The position numbers were made by a program, and so were the translations under genes. The notes beneath the pieces were generated by a model. That model was not told where the DNA came from and did not search any database. It was given only the letters and a program-made list of their open reading frames with translations. Positions 25,613-33,490 of a DNA stretch of 64,000 nucleotides are shown here, piece after piece (positions within the stretch are counted from its first letter, which is position 1; each line of letters opens with the position of its first letter). Source of the DNA: Poriferisodalis sp965221195 (GTDB taxonomy: Bacteria > Actinomycetota > Acidimicrobiia > Acidimicrobiales > Poriferisodalaceae); the NCBI GenBank assembly GCA_965221195.1, contig OZ244864.1:1054001-1118000 (forward strand), in the 5' to 3' direction.

Positions 25613-27544
25613 GTGAGACGACAAATTGCGCCGATGGCTGCGATGGCTGCTGTGGTGTGCCTTGACGCAGTGGGGACAGTCTCAATATCAGAGTTACTTG
25701 GCGGCGCGGACCCGTTGTCGTTTGGGTTTGCTGTGACGGTTGGCGTAACGGCGGCGGTTGTGGCGTATCTGGCGGTGAGGCAGCCGAGTCTTCTGCGGCC
25801 TAAGAGTTTGGTAGGTCTCGCTCGGCTGCATCGCGGTGATTCGCATGTTTCACGGATGCTGCGCAGAGACCTGCTGCTTGGGTCTCTCGCTCGCTTGGAT
25901 TGGCCCTTGTTTACAGCTGCGGTGTCGCTAACGGCACCCGCGGTTGCGTCGATTTTGTTCTTAGGTCTATGGCCGATGTTGTTCGTGCTGATTCTGCAGC
26001 GGGTCACTCGTTCTGCCTCCGATACCCGTTACCGGCAGATGCGCAGCAGCGATTACGCGGTAATGACGGCAGGCGCTGTCGGTTTGACGCTTGTTGTACT
26101 GAGCCATGAAGCTGAAACGTCGCTGCTTGTCTCGGGATGGCGCACGCTCGCAGGGACCGGCCTAGCTCTTGTTGCTGTGTCGTTTGGCGCAATGGGTGCT
26201 TTTCATTATTCGTGGGGCCGCCGAACCGCCGCGTTACTCACCGACCGCGACGTTGCTGTTCAGCGGGGCAGTTCGGAGGCGACCGCCACGAATCTGACAA
26301 TGCTTGCGTTCTTGGCAGCAAACCTAACGGTGTTGCCCGCGCTTTGGATTCTCGGTTTGCTCGTCGATCCGTTCGGATCTATGCGGATCAAGAGTGCAGA
26401 GATGGTGGCTGCTTTTGTTATCGGTGCAGTGGTGGTGGCCCCAGAAGGGATACTCACTCGGATAGCGAATCTGCGGACACATAATCTGACAGTCAACGCG
26501 ATCAGTTATTTGTCACCGGTCGCGTCAATAGCACTGTTCGTGATTGTCGGACGCGCGGCCGGTATCAACGGGGCGTTGCTGACTGTTGGCGCCAGTGGCA
26601 TCGTTGCTGTCAATTTGGTACTCAATTTTGATCCCGAGTCACCACTAGCCGACTCGCAGTCGGCAGCGGCATCGGTTGGCGCCGCCCGGCATGGCTTCAA
26701 GGCATTGATCTTTGCTGTGTGGGGCTGTGGCGCTGTCGTCTATTTCCGTGAGAATCTGCTGGGCCTAGTTGGTGTGACGCGGGTGGAATGGGGCGACGGT
26801 GAATACTGGGGACTTGTCGCTCTTTGCGCGACGGTGTTCATTCTGATTCTTTCGTTCCGGCAGCAACGGCTATTCGAACGCACTCTGAGTGAGCAAGAAA
26901 CTGCCATCAGTTTGTTTCGTCGCGTGGAGAGCCTGCATCAACGCGGAATATTGCTAAACCGTTCGTCTGTTCGAGACGCACTTGACGTTGCCGGGTCGCC
27001 CGGGGTGCCCCGTAGCCGACAGGCGTATGTGTCACTGCGGGAAGCTTTGCACGCGGCCACGGAGGGGTCATGGAGCGAAGAGATCAGCGCCGCTGAGGTC
27101 GAACTTGATTTGCTAATGCGTAGCAAACAAGAGGGCCGCGAGTTCACAGATCTTGTCGCTCTTGCTTTGTTTGGTTCCACAACGGTCGCGTTAGCATTGC
27201 TCGCTCGTCCCGCGGTTACTGGCTGGCCTGCTGTGCTCGCTGATGTGTTCGCTACAGCGTTCGCTGCCGGCATCGTGTTCCTCTTCGTGGCGTTGACCGA
27301 TCGGATGCGCACTCGAGATGTCGCAGTGCTCACACACGTTCCCACAGAAGGCAACGGATTCACAAAAACCGAGACGCAGACCAGATCTGCTAGAGGTGGC
27401 ACGTCACCAACGCGCCCAATGTACTTAATTGGTGGAAACGACAGTAGCAGCAACACTGAACGCACCATGTCCCTGCTTATTAGCACCGCGCTCGTTGCCG
27501 CATATTGTGTCTTGTTTCACGATAAATGGGCACCATCTCTTTAG
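25613..27544 (+). CDS. Large multi-pass membrane protein, DMT/EamA-like core, unknown function
   Basis: 643 residues from GTG 25613 (ATG 25634 is an alternative). The first ~350 residues hold about ten helices arranged like a drug/metabolite transporter of the EamA type, for example PLFTAAVSLTAPAVASILF and ISYLSPVASIALFVIVG. This is followed by two more helices, a charged cytosolic segment of ~130 residues with a possible coiled coil (residues ~420-510), two further helices and a C-terminal anchor. I do not recognise the full architecture. It is divergent from the glycosyltransferase, so it could export an envelope precursor, but this is a guess. It begins the less GC-rich accessory stretch. 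Confidence 0.65.
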   Translation: MRRQIAPMAAMAAVVCLDAVGTVSISELLGGADPLSFGFAVTVGVTAAVVAYLAVRQPSLLRPKSLVGLARLHRGDSHVSRMLRRDLLLGSLARLDWPLFTAAVSLTAPAVASILFLGLWPMLFVLILQRVTRSASDTRYRQMRSSDYAVMTAGAVGLTLVVLSHEAETSLLVSGWRTLAGTGLALVAVSFGAMGAFHYSWGRRTAALLTDRDVAVQRGSSEATATNLTMLAFLAANLTVLPALWILGLLVDPFGSMRIKSAEMVAAFVIGAVVVAPEGILTRIANLRTHNLTVNAISYLSPVASIALFVIVGRAAGINGALLTVGASGIVAVNLVLNFDPESPLADSQSAAASVGAARHGFKALIFAVWGCGAVVYFRENLLGLVGVTRVEWGDGEYWGLVALCATVFILILSFRQQRLFERTLSEQETAISLFRRVESLHQRGILLNRSSVRDALDVAGSPGVPRSRQAYVSLREALHAATEGSWSEEISAAEVELDLLMRSKQEGREFTDLVALALFGSTTVALALLARPAVTGWPAVLADVFATAFAAGIVFLFVALTDRMRTRDVAVLTHVPTEGNGFTKTETQTRSARGGTSPTRPMYLIGGNDSSSNTERTMSLLISTALVAAYCVLFHDKWAPSL

Positions 27545-27551
27545 ACTCTCT

Positions 27552-27713
27552 TTAGACCAATTCATCTCGCCTCCATCTCGCGGGGTTTGCCACTCCAAGA
27601 AGATCGAGTGTAACTACCGGTGGAGTCGGCTTACCGCTGACGCTTGCAAGCATCGCTGCTGCGGCTTGTAACACCTCATCAACCGGTGGTGGTGACGAGA
27701 TGTTTGTGGTATA
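27552..27713 (-). pseudogene. Foreign coding remnant fused behind the methylase
   Basis: Downstream of the methylase homology a different minus-strand frame reads EVLQAAAAMLASVSGKPTP and continues through VVTLDLLGVANPARWRRDELV to a stop at 27552. It has normal coding character but no start and no partner. It appears to be the C-terminal scrap of another gene joined to the methylase at about 27713. Family unknown. Confidence 0.35.
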
Positions 27714-28642
27714 AGGATTTCGAACTGTTTGGGGTTGTGTTTGTCGAGGAACGTGATGGGTACGCCCATCACTCCGTCATAATCTTCAGGTATGAACGCT
27801 ACTTTGTCCACGTTAATGGCATCATAGTTGTCGTAACGCGGATATTCCTCAGGCGTGTAAGTCTTAATCAATTTCAACTTTTTGTCGCGCTTACTATGAT
27901 CCAAATTCGTAAACCAGTTCACACTGCCCATGCTGAACTGTTTGACCCCTTTTTCATATCTTTTCCTAGATTCGGTCTTGATGTCATAGTTCTCGGGAAC
28001 TCTGAACCATTTTGTGCCGCCGTTGTTGTAGCCGAGCCACAGTTTCCCATTTTTGATGAGAGGGAAGATTTCTTTGTATGTGATAGCGTTTTGCTGGCCC
28101 AAGATGAGGAACTTTTTGTTGTGTTCGATGAGTTGTGCTACGTACTCGCGGAACAGTGAGAACGGTGGGTTGGTGACAACGATGTCTGCTTGAGCTAGCA
28201 AATCTTGGCATTCTTGGCTACGAAAATCGCCGTCACCTTCAAGCAAGCTAACCGCACCAGACCGGGCGCGTAACAACATTTCTGCATCTTCTAGACCCAC
28301 AGACCCACTACGACTAAGGTCTGTTATCTCGCTGATGTCAGCCTTGTACGCAGAAGATGTGTGTGTGTGTGGTATTACATCATCAAGTGACAACTGTTCA
28401 CCAACAATCGGCGACCCAGCATAACTAGTAGTAATCAACCGTTTCAAACTAAGATTGTTGAATTGCAGCGCGAAATACTGAAAAAAGTTGCTCTCATATG
28501 GATCGTCACAGTTGCAGTACACCGTCTTGCCAGCAAAATGCGGCTTATAATACTTCAACTCGTCCTCAATATCATCCATCTCCGTATAAAACTCGTCCTG
28601 ACCGGCCCGCCTCGCCTTATGCAACGCCTCATTACCAGACAC
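27614..28642 (-). CDS. EcoRI-type adenine-specific DNA methyltransferase, C-terminally truncated
   Basis: About 342 residues from GTG 28642. The sequence follows M.EcoRI closely: NEALHKARRAGQDEFYTEMDD, TVYCNCDDPYESNFFQYFA, the catalytic IVVTNPPFSLFREYV, then AITYKEIFPLIKNGK and YDNYDAINVDKV with GVMGVPITFLDKHNPKQFEIL. M.EcoRI methylates the inner adenine of GAATTC. Homology stops at FEIL (27714); the last ~30 residues of the family, which end in a conserved RILI-type strand, are replaced by an unrelated tail. No EcoRI-like nuclease is nearby. The gene is more AT-rich than its neighbours, suggesting transfer. It may be inactive. Confidence 0.8.
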   Translation of the reverse strand: MSGNEALHKARRAGQDEFYTEMDDIEDELKYYKPHFAGKTVYCNCDDPYESNFFQYFALQFNNLSLKRLITTSYAGSPIVGEQLSLDDVIPHTHTSSAYKADISEITDLSRSGSVGLEDAEMLLRARSGAVSLLEGDGDFRSQECQDLLAQADIVVTNPPFSLFREYVAQLIEHNKKFLILGQQNAITYKEIFPLIKNGKLWLGYNNGGTKWFRVPENYDIKTESRKRYEKGVKQFSMGSVNWFTNLDHSKRDKKLKLIKTYTPEEYPRYDNYDAINVDKVAFIPEDYDGVMGVPITFLDKHNPKQFEILIPQTSRHHHRLMRCYKPQQRCLQASAVSRLHR

Positions 28643-28745
28643 CCGCACTACCCTACACCAACCACCCCCCAACGCAAACAACACCCACCCCACGACACCC
28701 AGACGACGCCCGGCCACCGCTGCGAGGCCTCAGCCGTGCTGTCGG

Positions 28746-30245
28746 CTAGGAAACGCCGAGACGGTTGAGCATGGCACGACGAGCTTGCGCACCTACGGCC
28801 GTCAGAAAAACATCAACCGGCATCGTTCCCAGCCCAGACTTGTGTTGATCGGGATGAACCACATGAGCCCCCGGCGCAACGACATAGCAACCGTCCACAA
28901 AGCGCGGATGACGCTCGGCCAGTGCTGTGAGCCCTCGGCGGTGATGATCCGGTGAGGATGCCACTTCGAATGCCATCGGCTGTTGCGGGTCGTCGTAGAT
29001 CAAGTCCACTTCGTTGTTGCCCTCGCGCCAGTAGTGCAAGCGAATGCCCGCGTGGACTGCTAGCGACTTGAGTGACGCGGTTACGAGGTTCTCAAGCAGT
29101 GCGCCCCGTTCGACAGGATCGGTGAGGGGGGCGAGTCCGCGTTGCAGTGCTGCGTTGCGAACGGCGCTGTCCCAAAAATACAGCTTGCGACCCCGCCGCT
29201 GAATCGCCGGTTCCGAACCCGAGTAGTTCGTCAGTGCGAACACCAAATAGGCCTGCTCAAGGTGCGTCACGTAGCGGTCGAGCGTCGGCTGCGAGATGCC
29301 CAGATCCCGACTGAGGTTCTTCGGTGACATGATCCCGGTGATCGCTGCGGCGAGCATGTACAGCAGACGCTCTAGCTTTGCGGGACTGTCGATGCCGGTT
29401 GCGTGGGCTATGTCTTTGTACACCGCCCGTTCGACGGCATCACTTCGAAGCACGCGCTGAGATTCGAGCATCCAGTTCTCGATATCGGGCAACGGCGCGG
29501 TACTGCCGGGCGAGTTGCGGCGCATCCACAACTGCGGATAGCCACCCACCATCATCAGAATCTCATACAGATCAACCATCTGGTTGTTTACCGTCGGCGC
29601 GGTCGGCCAAGCAGCGAGCGTGTCGGCGAGAGCATTTTCTGCTTCTAGGTGGGGCCGGTGGTCCGAACTGGTGCCTGTTAGCAGCAGTTGGGTCTCATCA
29701 AGCATGCAGGGCAGAAGGTGGTGCTCCTCCCACCGACCTATACCGCTTTCGTGCCGTTGCTTTCTCAGCGCAGCGCTGCCGCTCGATGTGGCGGCGACCC
29801 GAACCGGCCAACGGTCATCATGGAAAGTCTTGAGCCATAGATCCCACTTGTCGGCGTACACGATCTCGTCGAGCATGAGGAAGAGCGGATCCGCATTCGT
29901 GGCCTGAGAACCCTCAACGATGGCCCGCACCAAATCGCCGAGACTGGACTCCATGAGCAAGGGATGGTCCATTCGGAGCCACCAGATCTTCCCCGCAGCG
30001 ATCCCGTTGCTGAGGAGGCGCTGGACTGTTTGGTACAACACTGTGGTCTTTCCTACACGGCGAGGCCCCAACACAACTTGGTGCTGCGGTGGCGCATCGC
30101 CGATGAGTTTGCGCCACAGCACAGTCGCCAGCGTTCGCTGCGTTTTCGGCGCAAGCGCCGCAGGCAGGCCGCTAGCGGAATGCCACGGGTTCTGTTCGCG
30201 GAAGATCCTGCGGAGATCCTCTTGTGCAGGTGACCAGACAACCAT
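28746..30245 (-). CDS. AAA ATPase with DUF4143-type C-terminus (third, divergent copy)
   Basis: 499 residues from ATG 30245, five bases after GAGGGG. Walker A is LGPRRVGKTTVLYQTVQRL near residue 60, Walker B PLFLMLDEIVYADKWDLW, followed by SSGSAALRKQRHESGIGRWEEHHL. The C-terminal half has the DUF4143 pattern LSRDLGISQPTLDRYVTHLEQAYLVFAL and RLHYWREGNNEVDLIYDD with AFEVASS, a PD-(D/E)XK-like core in which the expected Lys after ExV is not clear. It is less similar to the 8-13 kb pair than they are to each other. It sits alone between the methylase and IS debris. Confidence 0.82.
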   Translation of the reverse strand: MVVWSPAQEDLRRIFREQNPWHSASGLPAALAPKTQRTLATVLWRKLIGDAPPQHQVVLGPRRVGKTTVLYQTVQRLLSNGIAAGKIWWLRMDHPLLMESSLGDLVRAIVEGSQATNADPLFLMLDEIVYADKWDLWLKTFHDDRWPVRVAATSSGSAALRKQRHESGIGRWEEHHLLPCMLDETQLLLTGTSSDHRPHLEAENALADTLAAWPTAPTVNNQMVDLYEILMMVGGYPQLWMRRNSPGSTAPLPDIENWMLESQRVLRSDAVERAVYKDIAHATGIDSPAKLERLLYMLAAAITGIMSPKNLSRDLGISQPTLDRYVTHLEQAYLVFALTNYSGSEPAIQRRGRKLYFWDSAVRNAALQRGLAPLTDPVERGALLENLVTASLKSLAVHAGIRLHYWREGNNEVDLIYDDPQQPMAFEVASSPDHHRRGLTALAERHPRFVDGCYVVAPGAHVVHPDQHKSGLGTMPVDVFLTAVGAQARRAMLNRLGVS

Positions 30246-30262
30246 CACGACCCCTCTGCTGT

Positions 30263-30330
30263 GTGTGCTATATTCAGAATAACATATATCTAGTGTGCTT
30301 TATATCTGTGATAACATGCATATAGTGTGC
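30263..30330 (-). promoter_or_regulatory. AT-rich promoter region with three GTGTGC repeats
   Basis: GTGTGC occurs at 30263, 30293 and 30325, spaced 30-32 bases (about three helical turns). The two outer copies extend to a ~22-bp match with ATAACAT and TAGTGTGC. The region is far more AT-rich than its surroundings and lies directly upstream of the third ATPase gene, with the nearest unit ending close to its ribosome site. Likely a promoter with regulator sites; the binding protein is unknown. Confidence 0.5.
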
Positions 30331-30350
30331 AACGTGTTGGTTCGGGGGTC

Positions 30351-30420
30351 GGGGCAGCAGAGTTCTCGGCTAGCGCATTGGCTTGTGCCACGCTTCAGCG
30401 GGCCGCTCTGGGCTCAGCCG
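30351..30420. repeat. 70-bp repeat, copy A
   Basis: About 80% identical by eye to 32985-33054, both in the same orientation and both containing TAGCGCATTGGCTTGT and ending in CAGCCGA. The two copies bracket the ISL3 debris and the AbiE genes. It may be an internal left-end segment of the IS, because copy B begins 14 bases inside an IS-like inverted end. Confidence 0.6.
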
Positions 30421-30512
30421 ATGGCACCAGCGAGGGCGAGTTCGGCCACTCGGTCGTCGTCATAGCCGAGCACCTCTCGCAAGACATGGTTGTTTTGCTC
30501 GCCGAGGCTGGT
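30412..30512 (-). pseudogene. Displaced 3' end of a CaiB/BaiF CoA-transferase gene
   Basis: On the minus strand this ~100-bp segment reads NNHVLREVLGYDDDRVAELA and ends in ALAGAIG plus stop, nearly identical to the end of the CoA-transferase gene that stops at 34811. Only a few bases differ (one gives Gln for His). Nothing of the rest of the gene is present. It is a recent fragment duplication 4.4 kb from the parent. Confidence 0.75.
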
Positions 30513-30599
30513 GCGGCATCTGGTGGGTGTTGTATCTGGCGGGCCATTCGAAGATCGACTTGCGCGCCGCAGCGCACCACCGCTTGATCAGTCAGCGAA

Positions 30600-31054
30600 A
30601 GCGAAGAGGTCGCTGAGCGGGTAGTTGAACTCCGGCAGCGCTGTCGGGTGCTGCTGGTCGATGAAACATCGATACGCAAACGGCATCGGTATGTGACAGT
30701 GCTAGTCAACGGTGACATCGGCAAGGTACTCGCGATGGTGCCGCATCGCAGCGAGGCTGCTTTGTCGGGGTTTTTGGCTTCACAGGGGCATCGGTGGTGC
30801 AAAGGTGTCAAGGTGGTGGTGTTTGACGGTTCCGCTGCGTACGCGGCGGCGATCACGAAACGTCTCGGTGTGCCCGCCATGTGTTGGACAGGTTCCATGT
30901 GATCAGATGGTTCGCAGCCACACTCACCGCAGTGCGCCGAGACATCCAACGCCGCATCAAAGGCACCAACAACCTCCTCCAAGTCCTACGAAGCAAAGCC
31001 CACGGCTTCACCAACCACACCAACTACCAAACCCGAGGCCTGCTACTAACCTAA
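30600..31054 (+). mobile_element. ISL3-family transposase remnant
   Basis: Coding remnants read LLVDETSIRKRHRYVTVLVNG, then KVVVFDGSAAYAAAITKRLG. After a frame change near 30875 they continue VLDRFHVIRWFAATLTAVRRD and end SKAHGFTNHTNYQTRGLLL at 31054. The DETS-KRH-YVTV and DRFHV blocks are diagnostic of ISL3 transposases. The N-terminal zinc-binding/HTH region is absent and roughly 200 residues are missing between VRRD and RRIKGTNN. The copy is dead. The gap 30513-30600 between the CoA-transferase scrap and this remnant shows no other gene. Confidence 0.78.
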
Positions 31055-31065
31055 CCCCACCCAAA

Positions 31066-31100
31066 CCAGCAACCCAAACCCCACAATTTCGCGAAGGCTC
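31066..31100. repeat. ISL3-like terminal inverted repeat (right end of the remnant)
   Basis: A 35-bp sequence ending TTCGCGAAGGCTC, 12 bases after the transposase stop. It is the inverse of 32936-32970 with only three mismatches. Outer ends read GAGCCTTCGCGAA, in keeping with GGCTCTTC-like ISL3 termini. The AbiE genes lie outside this end. Confidence 0.75.
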
Positions 31101-31225
31101 CGCTTTGCTCATTGAAGGACCGCGCAGCAGTCCCGCGCGGTAGCACGAATCAGCGTGAACAGTCGGATCACAGATAGCGTCTGGGTCGGGCGACACTCAG
31201 GGGTTCTGCGGGGGAGAGGGATCAT

Positions 31226-32095
31226 ATGAGCGTGTACTCGCTCGAAAACGCCGGACGTGTGCTTGACGGAGCGCCGAGGACGTTCATGTCGACAATGGAT
31301 GCTTCTGTTCTTCTTGGGGTCAGCGAGTCAAGCACCGACGATTTGCTCGCGGCGATGGCCCGTAGCGGCATGGCTGCTCAGGTGTGCCGCGACGGCTGGG
31401 TGATGACGTGGATGTACAGACAAGGCAGAGGATTGCCGGACCTGCGGTCGTACCTGCATGACATGATGCAACACCTCGGCGTCGGCTACTACTTGAGCTA
31501 CGCATCAGCAGCACAGATGCGTGGAGCGTCGCACCACGCTGTAATGCGCAAACGCGTAAACGTCGAAACCGACGACATGAAGTCGTTCGCGCTCGCGGAA
31601 TCCGACGGCCCGCTCGACAGCGCCGTCTCGTTCCACCAGGTCAAGCCGGGTCACCGACGGCCCGCTGAGATGACGAAGTTCCTGTGTGTGCCGCCTGTTG
31701 ACGGTGAGCGAGGCATCGACGTTCACAGAGTTGCTCTCAATATCGCGACAACTGAGACTGCCCTGCTTGACATGGTGGAGCGACCAGATCGATGTGGCGG
31801 CATGGACCAAATCGCGACGATCGCAAGGAAGATGATGCACCTGAAGCTGCTGCATCCGGTCATGCTCGCCGAATGCTCAGATGCCTATGAGCCTCAGGTG
31901 GCGAGACGTGCCGGCTCCATGCTGCAGCGCACGCGCAACCCTGCCTACCGGCTGCGCCTTGGCCCGCTGGCGCGGCGCGTCCGGCGGCGGCCTAGCGACG
32001 GGCCTGTGGAGCTTCAGAGCGGGGAACCGGACACCGGCCGCAAGCCTGACCGATGGGGCGTGACCTGCTCGCGGCCTCTGGACCCCGACTTATGA
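31226..32095 (+). CDS. abiEi: AbiEi-type antitoxin of a type IV toxin-antitoxin system
   Basis: 289 residues; ATG 31226 follows GGGGGAGAGGG. The N-terminal ~75 residues are a winged-helix-like domain (MSTMDASVLLGVSESSTDDLLAAM), then the AbiEi core with YYLSYASAAQMRGASHHAVM, a motif shared by AbiEi and related antitoxins, and LNIATTETALLDMVERPD. AbiEi represses the operon and blocks the toxin. The gene overlaps abiEii by four bases (ATGA). It is flanked by inverted IS ends, so the pair probably arrived as cargo. Confidence 0.85.
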   Translation: MSVYSLENAGRVLDGAPRTFMSTMDASVLLGVSESSTDDLLAAMARSGMAAQVCRDGWVMTWMYRQGRGLPDLRSYLHDMMQHLGVGYYLSYASAAQMRGASHHAVMRKRVNVETDDMKSFALAESDGPLDSAVSFHQVKPGHRRPAEMTKFLCVPPVDGERGIDVHRVALNIATTETALLDMVERPDRCGGMDQIATIARKMMHLKLLHPVMLAECSDAYEPQVARRAGSMLQRTRNPAYRLRLGPLARRVRRRPSDGPVELQSGEPDTGRKPDRWGVTCSRPLDPDL

Positions 32096-32904
32096 CTTCA
32101 GGCCCTGAATGGTCGAAAATCATCAACGATTGGCAGAAGTCAGCGCCTTGGCGCGAGCAAGACCATGTGCTCCAAGACCTCGTGCTTAGCCGCCTCATAG
32201 TGGAATCGTCCAACGACAGCCAGATGCGCAGACGATTGGTACTGCACGGCGGCACCTGCCTGCACAAGATATGGCACGACACGCCACAGCGCTACTCCGA
32301 GGACCTCGACTTTCTGTGCGTCAAGCCGTGGCATCTGCCGTTCGTTATGAGACGCATGAAGAAACTCATGCACAAGGCCGGACTGAGTGGCATTCGATAC
32401 AATTTCTGGGGATACCCTTCAATTGTTGCCTCGGGGCTTGGCGGCTACGAGATGAATCTCAAAGTTGACTTCAATCCGACTATGAGAGCGTCCCGCAGAG
32501 CGTTCATCAACCGATCCTCTAGGGGAAGCCTCACAGTCGAATCCGACTGGTACCGAGGCGAAGCGCCTCACATACCGTGTGCTTCTGTGACCGACATATT
32601 GGCATCCAAGATCGCCGCTGTGTTTGACAGATCTAAACCTCGCGACCTTGCTGACCTATGCACAGGTATCGCTGCCGGACTGACCGACAAGGACAAGGTG
32701 GCGGAGGCATACATTGTCAGATACCGGCGCGGGAGCCATCCGGCATCGCTGTCAGCACACATTGACGACCTAATGTCCGATGATCGGTACCGGCAAGCGC
32801 TCAGCAACAGCGACTTCCTGCCGCGTATTTTCGATGACAGAATGAGGCAGTCAGTCATCGCAGCAGTCGACTCAGCCATAGCACAGCAGCGCAGAGGCAG
32901 ATAG
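32092..32904 (+). CDS. abiEii: AbiEii/AbiGii-type nucleotidyltransferase toxin
   Basis: 270 residues from the ATG at 32092 overlapping the abiEi stop; an earlier in-frame ATG at 32053 is unlikely. The nucleotidyltransferase core is intact: LVLHGGTCLHKIW and RYSEDLDFLCV supply the GG and the DxD-type acidic pair. ASVTDILASKIAAVFDRSKPRDLADL is the conserved lysine/arginine block of this toxin family. AbiEii-type toxins modify tRNA or bind GTP to stop growth, which can abort phage infection. With both genes complete this is likely a functional module. Confidence 0.88.
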   Translation: MTSGPEWSKIINDWQKSAPWREQDHVLQDLVLSRLIVESSNDSQMRRRLVLHGGTCLHKIWHDTPQRYSEDLDFLCVKPWHLPFVMRRMKKLMHKAGLSGIRYNFWGYPSIVASGLGGYEMNLKVDFNPTMRASRRAFINRSSRGSLTVESDWYRGEAPHIPCASVTDILASKIAAVFDRSKPRDLADLCTGIAAGLTDKDKVAEAYIVRYRRGSHPASLSAHIDDLMSDDRYRQALSNSDFLPRIFDDRMRQSVIAAVDSAIAQQRRGR

Positions 32905-32935
32905 GCACCATCTCAGCCAACCTACGAACAATCTA

Positions 32936-32970
32936 GAGCCTTCGCGAATGTGTGGGGTTTGGGTTGTTGG
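32936..32970. repeat. ISL3-like terminal inverted repeat (left end, solo)
   Basis: 35 bp starting GAGCCTTCGCGAATGTG, the inverse of 31066-31100 with three mismatches. It lies 31 bases after the abiEii stop and points away from abiE, as the left end of a second, otherwise deleted IS copy would. Together the two ends give an IS-abiE-IS arrangement. Confidence 0.72.
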
Positions 32971-32984
32971 GGCAACAGAGTCAT

Positions 32985-33054
32985 GGGGCAGCAGAACTCT
33001 CGGTTAGCGCATTGGCTTGTTCCACACTGCTGCGGACAAGTCTGGACTCAGCCG
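32985..33054. repeat. 70-bp repeat, copy B
   Basis: Direct repeat of 30351-30420 (about 80% identity by eye), starting 14 bases inside the solo inverted end. Its right limit covers the stop codon of the broken gene that follows on the minus strand. Confidence 0.6.
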
Positions 33055-33490
33055 ACGCGAGCCGGCGGTGTGAGGTCGATGCGGATATTGGCGAGTTCGC
33101 CTGCGAGCCATGAGTTGGCATCACCGCTGAGCGCTCCGGCGCGGCTCAGGTATCCCAGCAACTCCTCCTGCCGAGGCTGGCCGATAGCAAGGCGATAGAC
33201 GCCCGACGTTCGTCGGAGCTGCGCGAGCTGAGTCTCCTCGCGGCTGAACGGCAGCATCGGTGCCCAGCGCTCAATCCGGGAGACAGGAGGCGCAGCGGCA
33301 TCTCGGCCCGGGTGCGAAGCACATCGGTGAGCGTCTGCGACACATCGCAGACCGAACGACGGAGGCGGTCGATGTCGTCGGTCGCTGCGTCGTGACCGCG
33401 CCAGTCGCGTAAGACATGCACATGCTCATCGAGCAATGCCCCGAGGTTGCCGCCGACGCAGTGCGCTGCCGCCCTCAGCAGACCATCTCG
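33048..33490 (-). pseudogene. Frameshifted remnant of an unrecognised island gene
   Basis: Two minus-strand coding pieces in different frames are seen. The upstream piece reads GNLGALLDEHVHVLRDWRG and IDRLRRSVCDVSQTLTDVL; the downstream one reads RIERWAPMLPFSREETQL and QPRQEELLGYLSRAGAL, ending IDLTPPARVG. The frame change is near 33290. It follows the broken PLD gene on the same strand and was probably part of the same multi-gene system. Helical, soluble, no motif recognised. Confidence 0.5.

Noticed and set aside
25463..25624. 54-residue N-terminal extension of the glycosyltransferase
   Set aside because: No GT homology, and a good ribosome site sits directly before ATG 25462.
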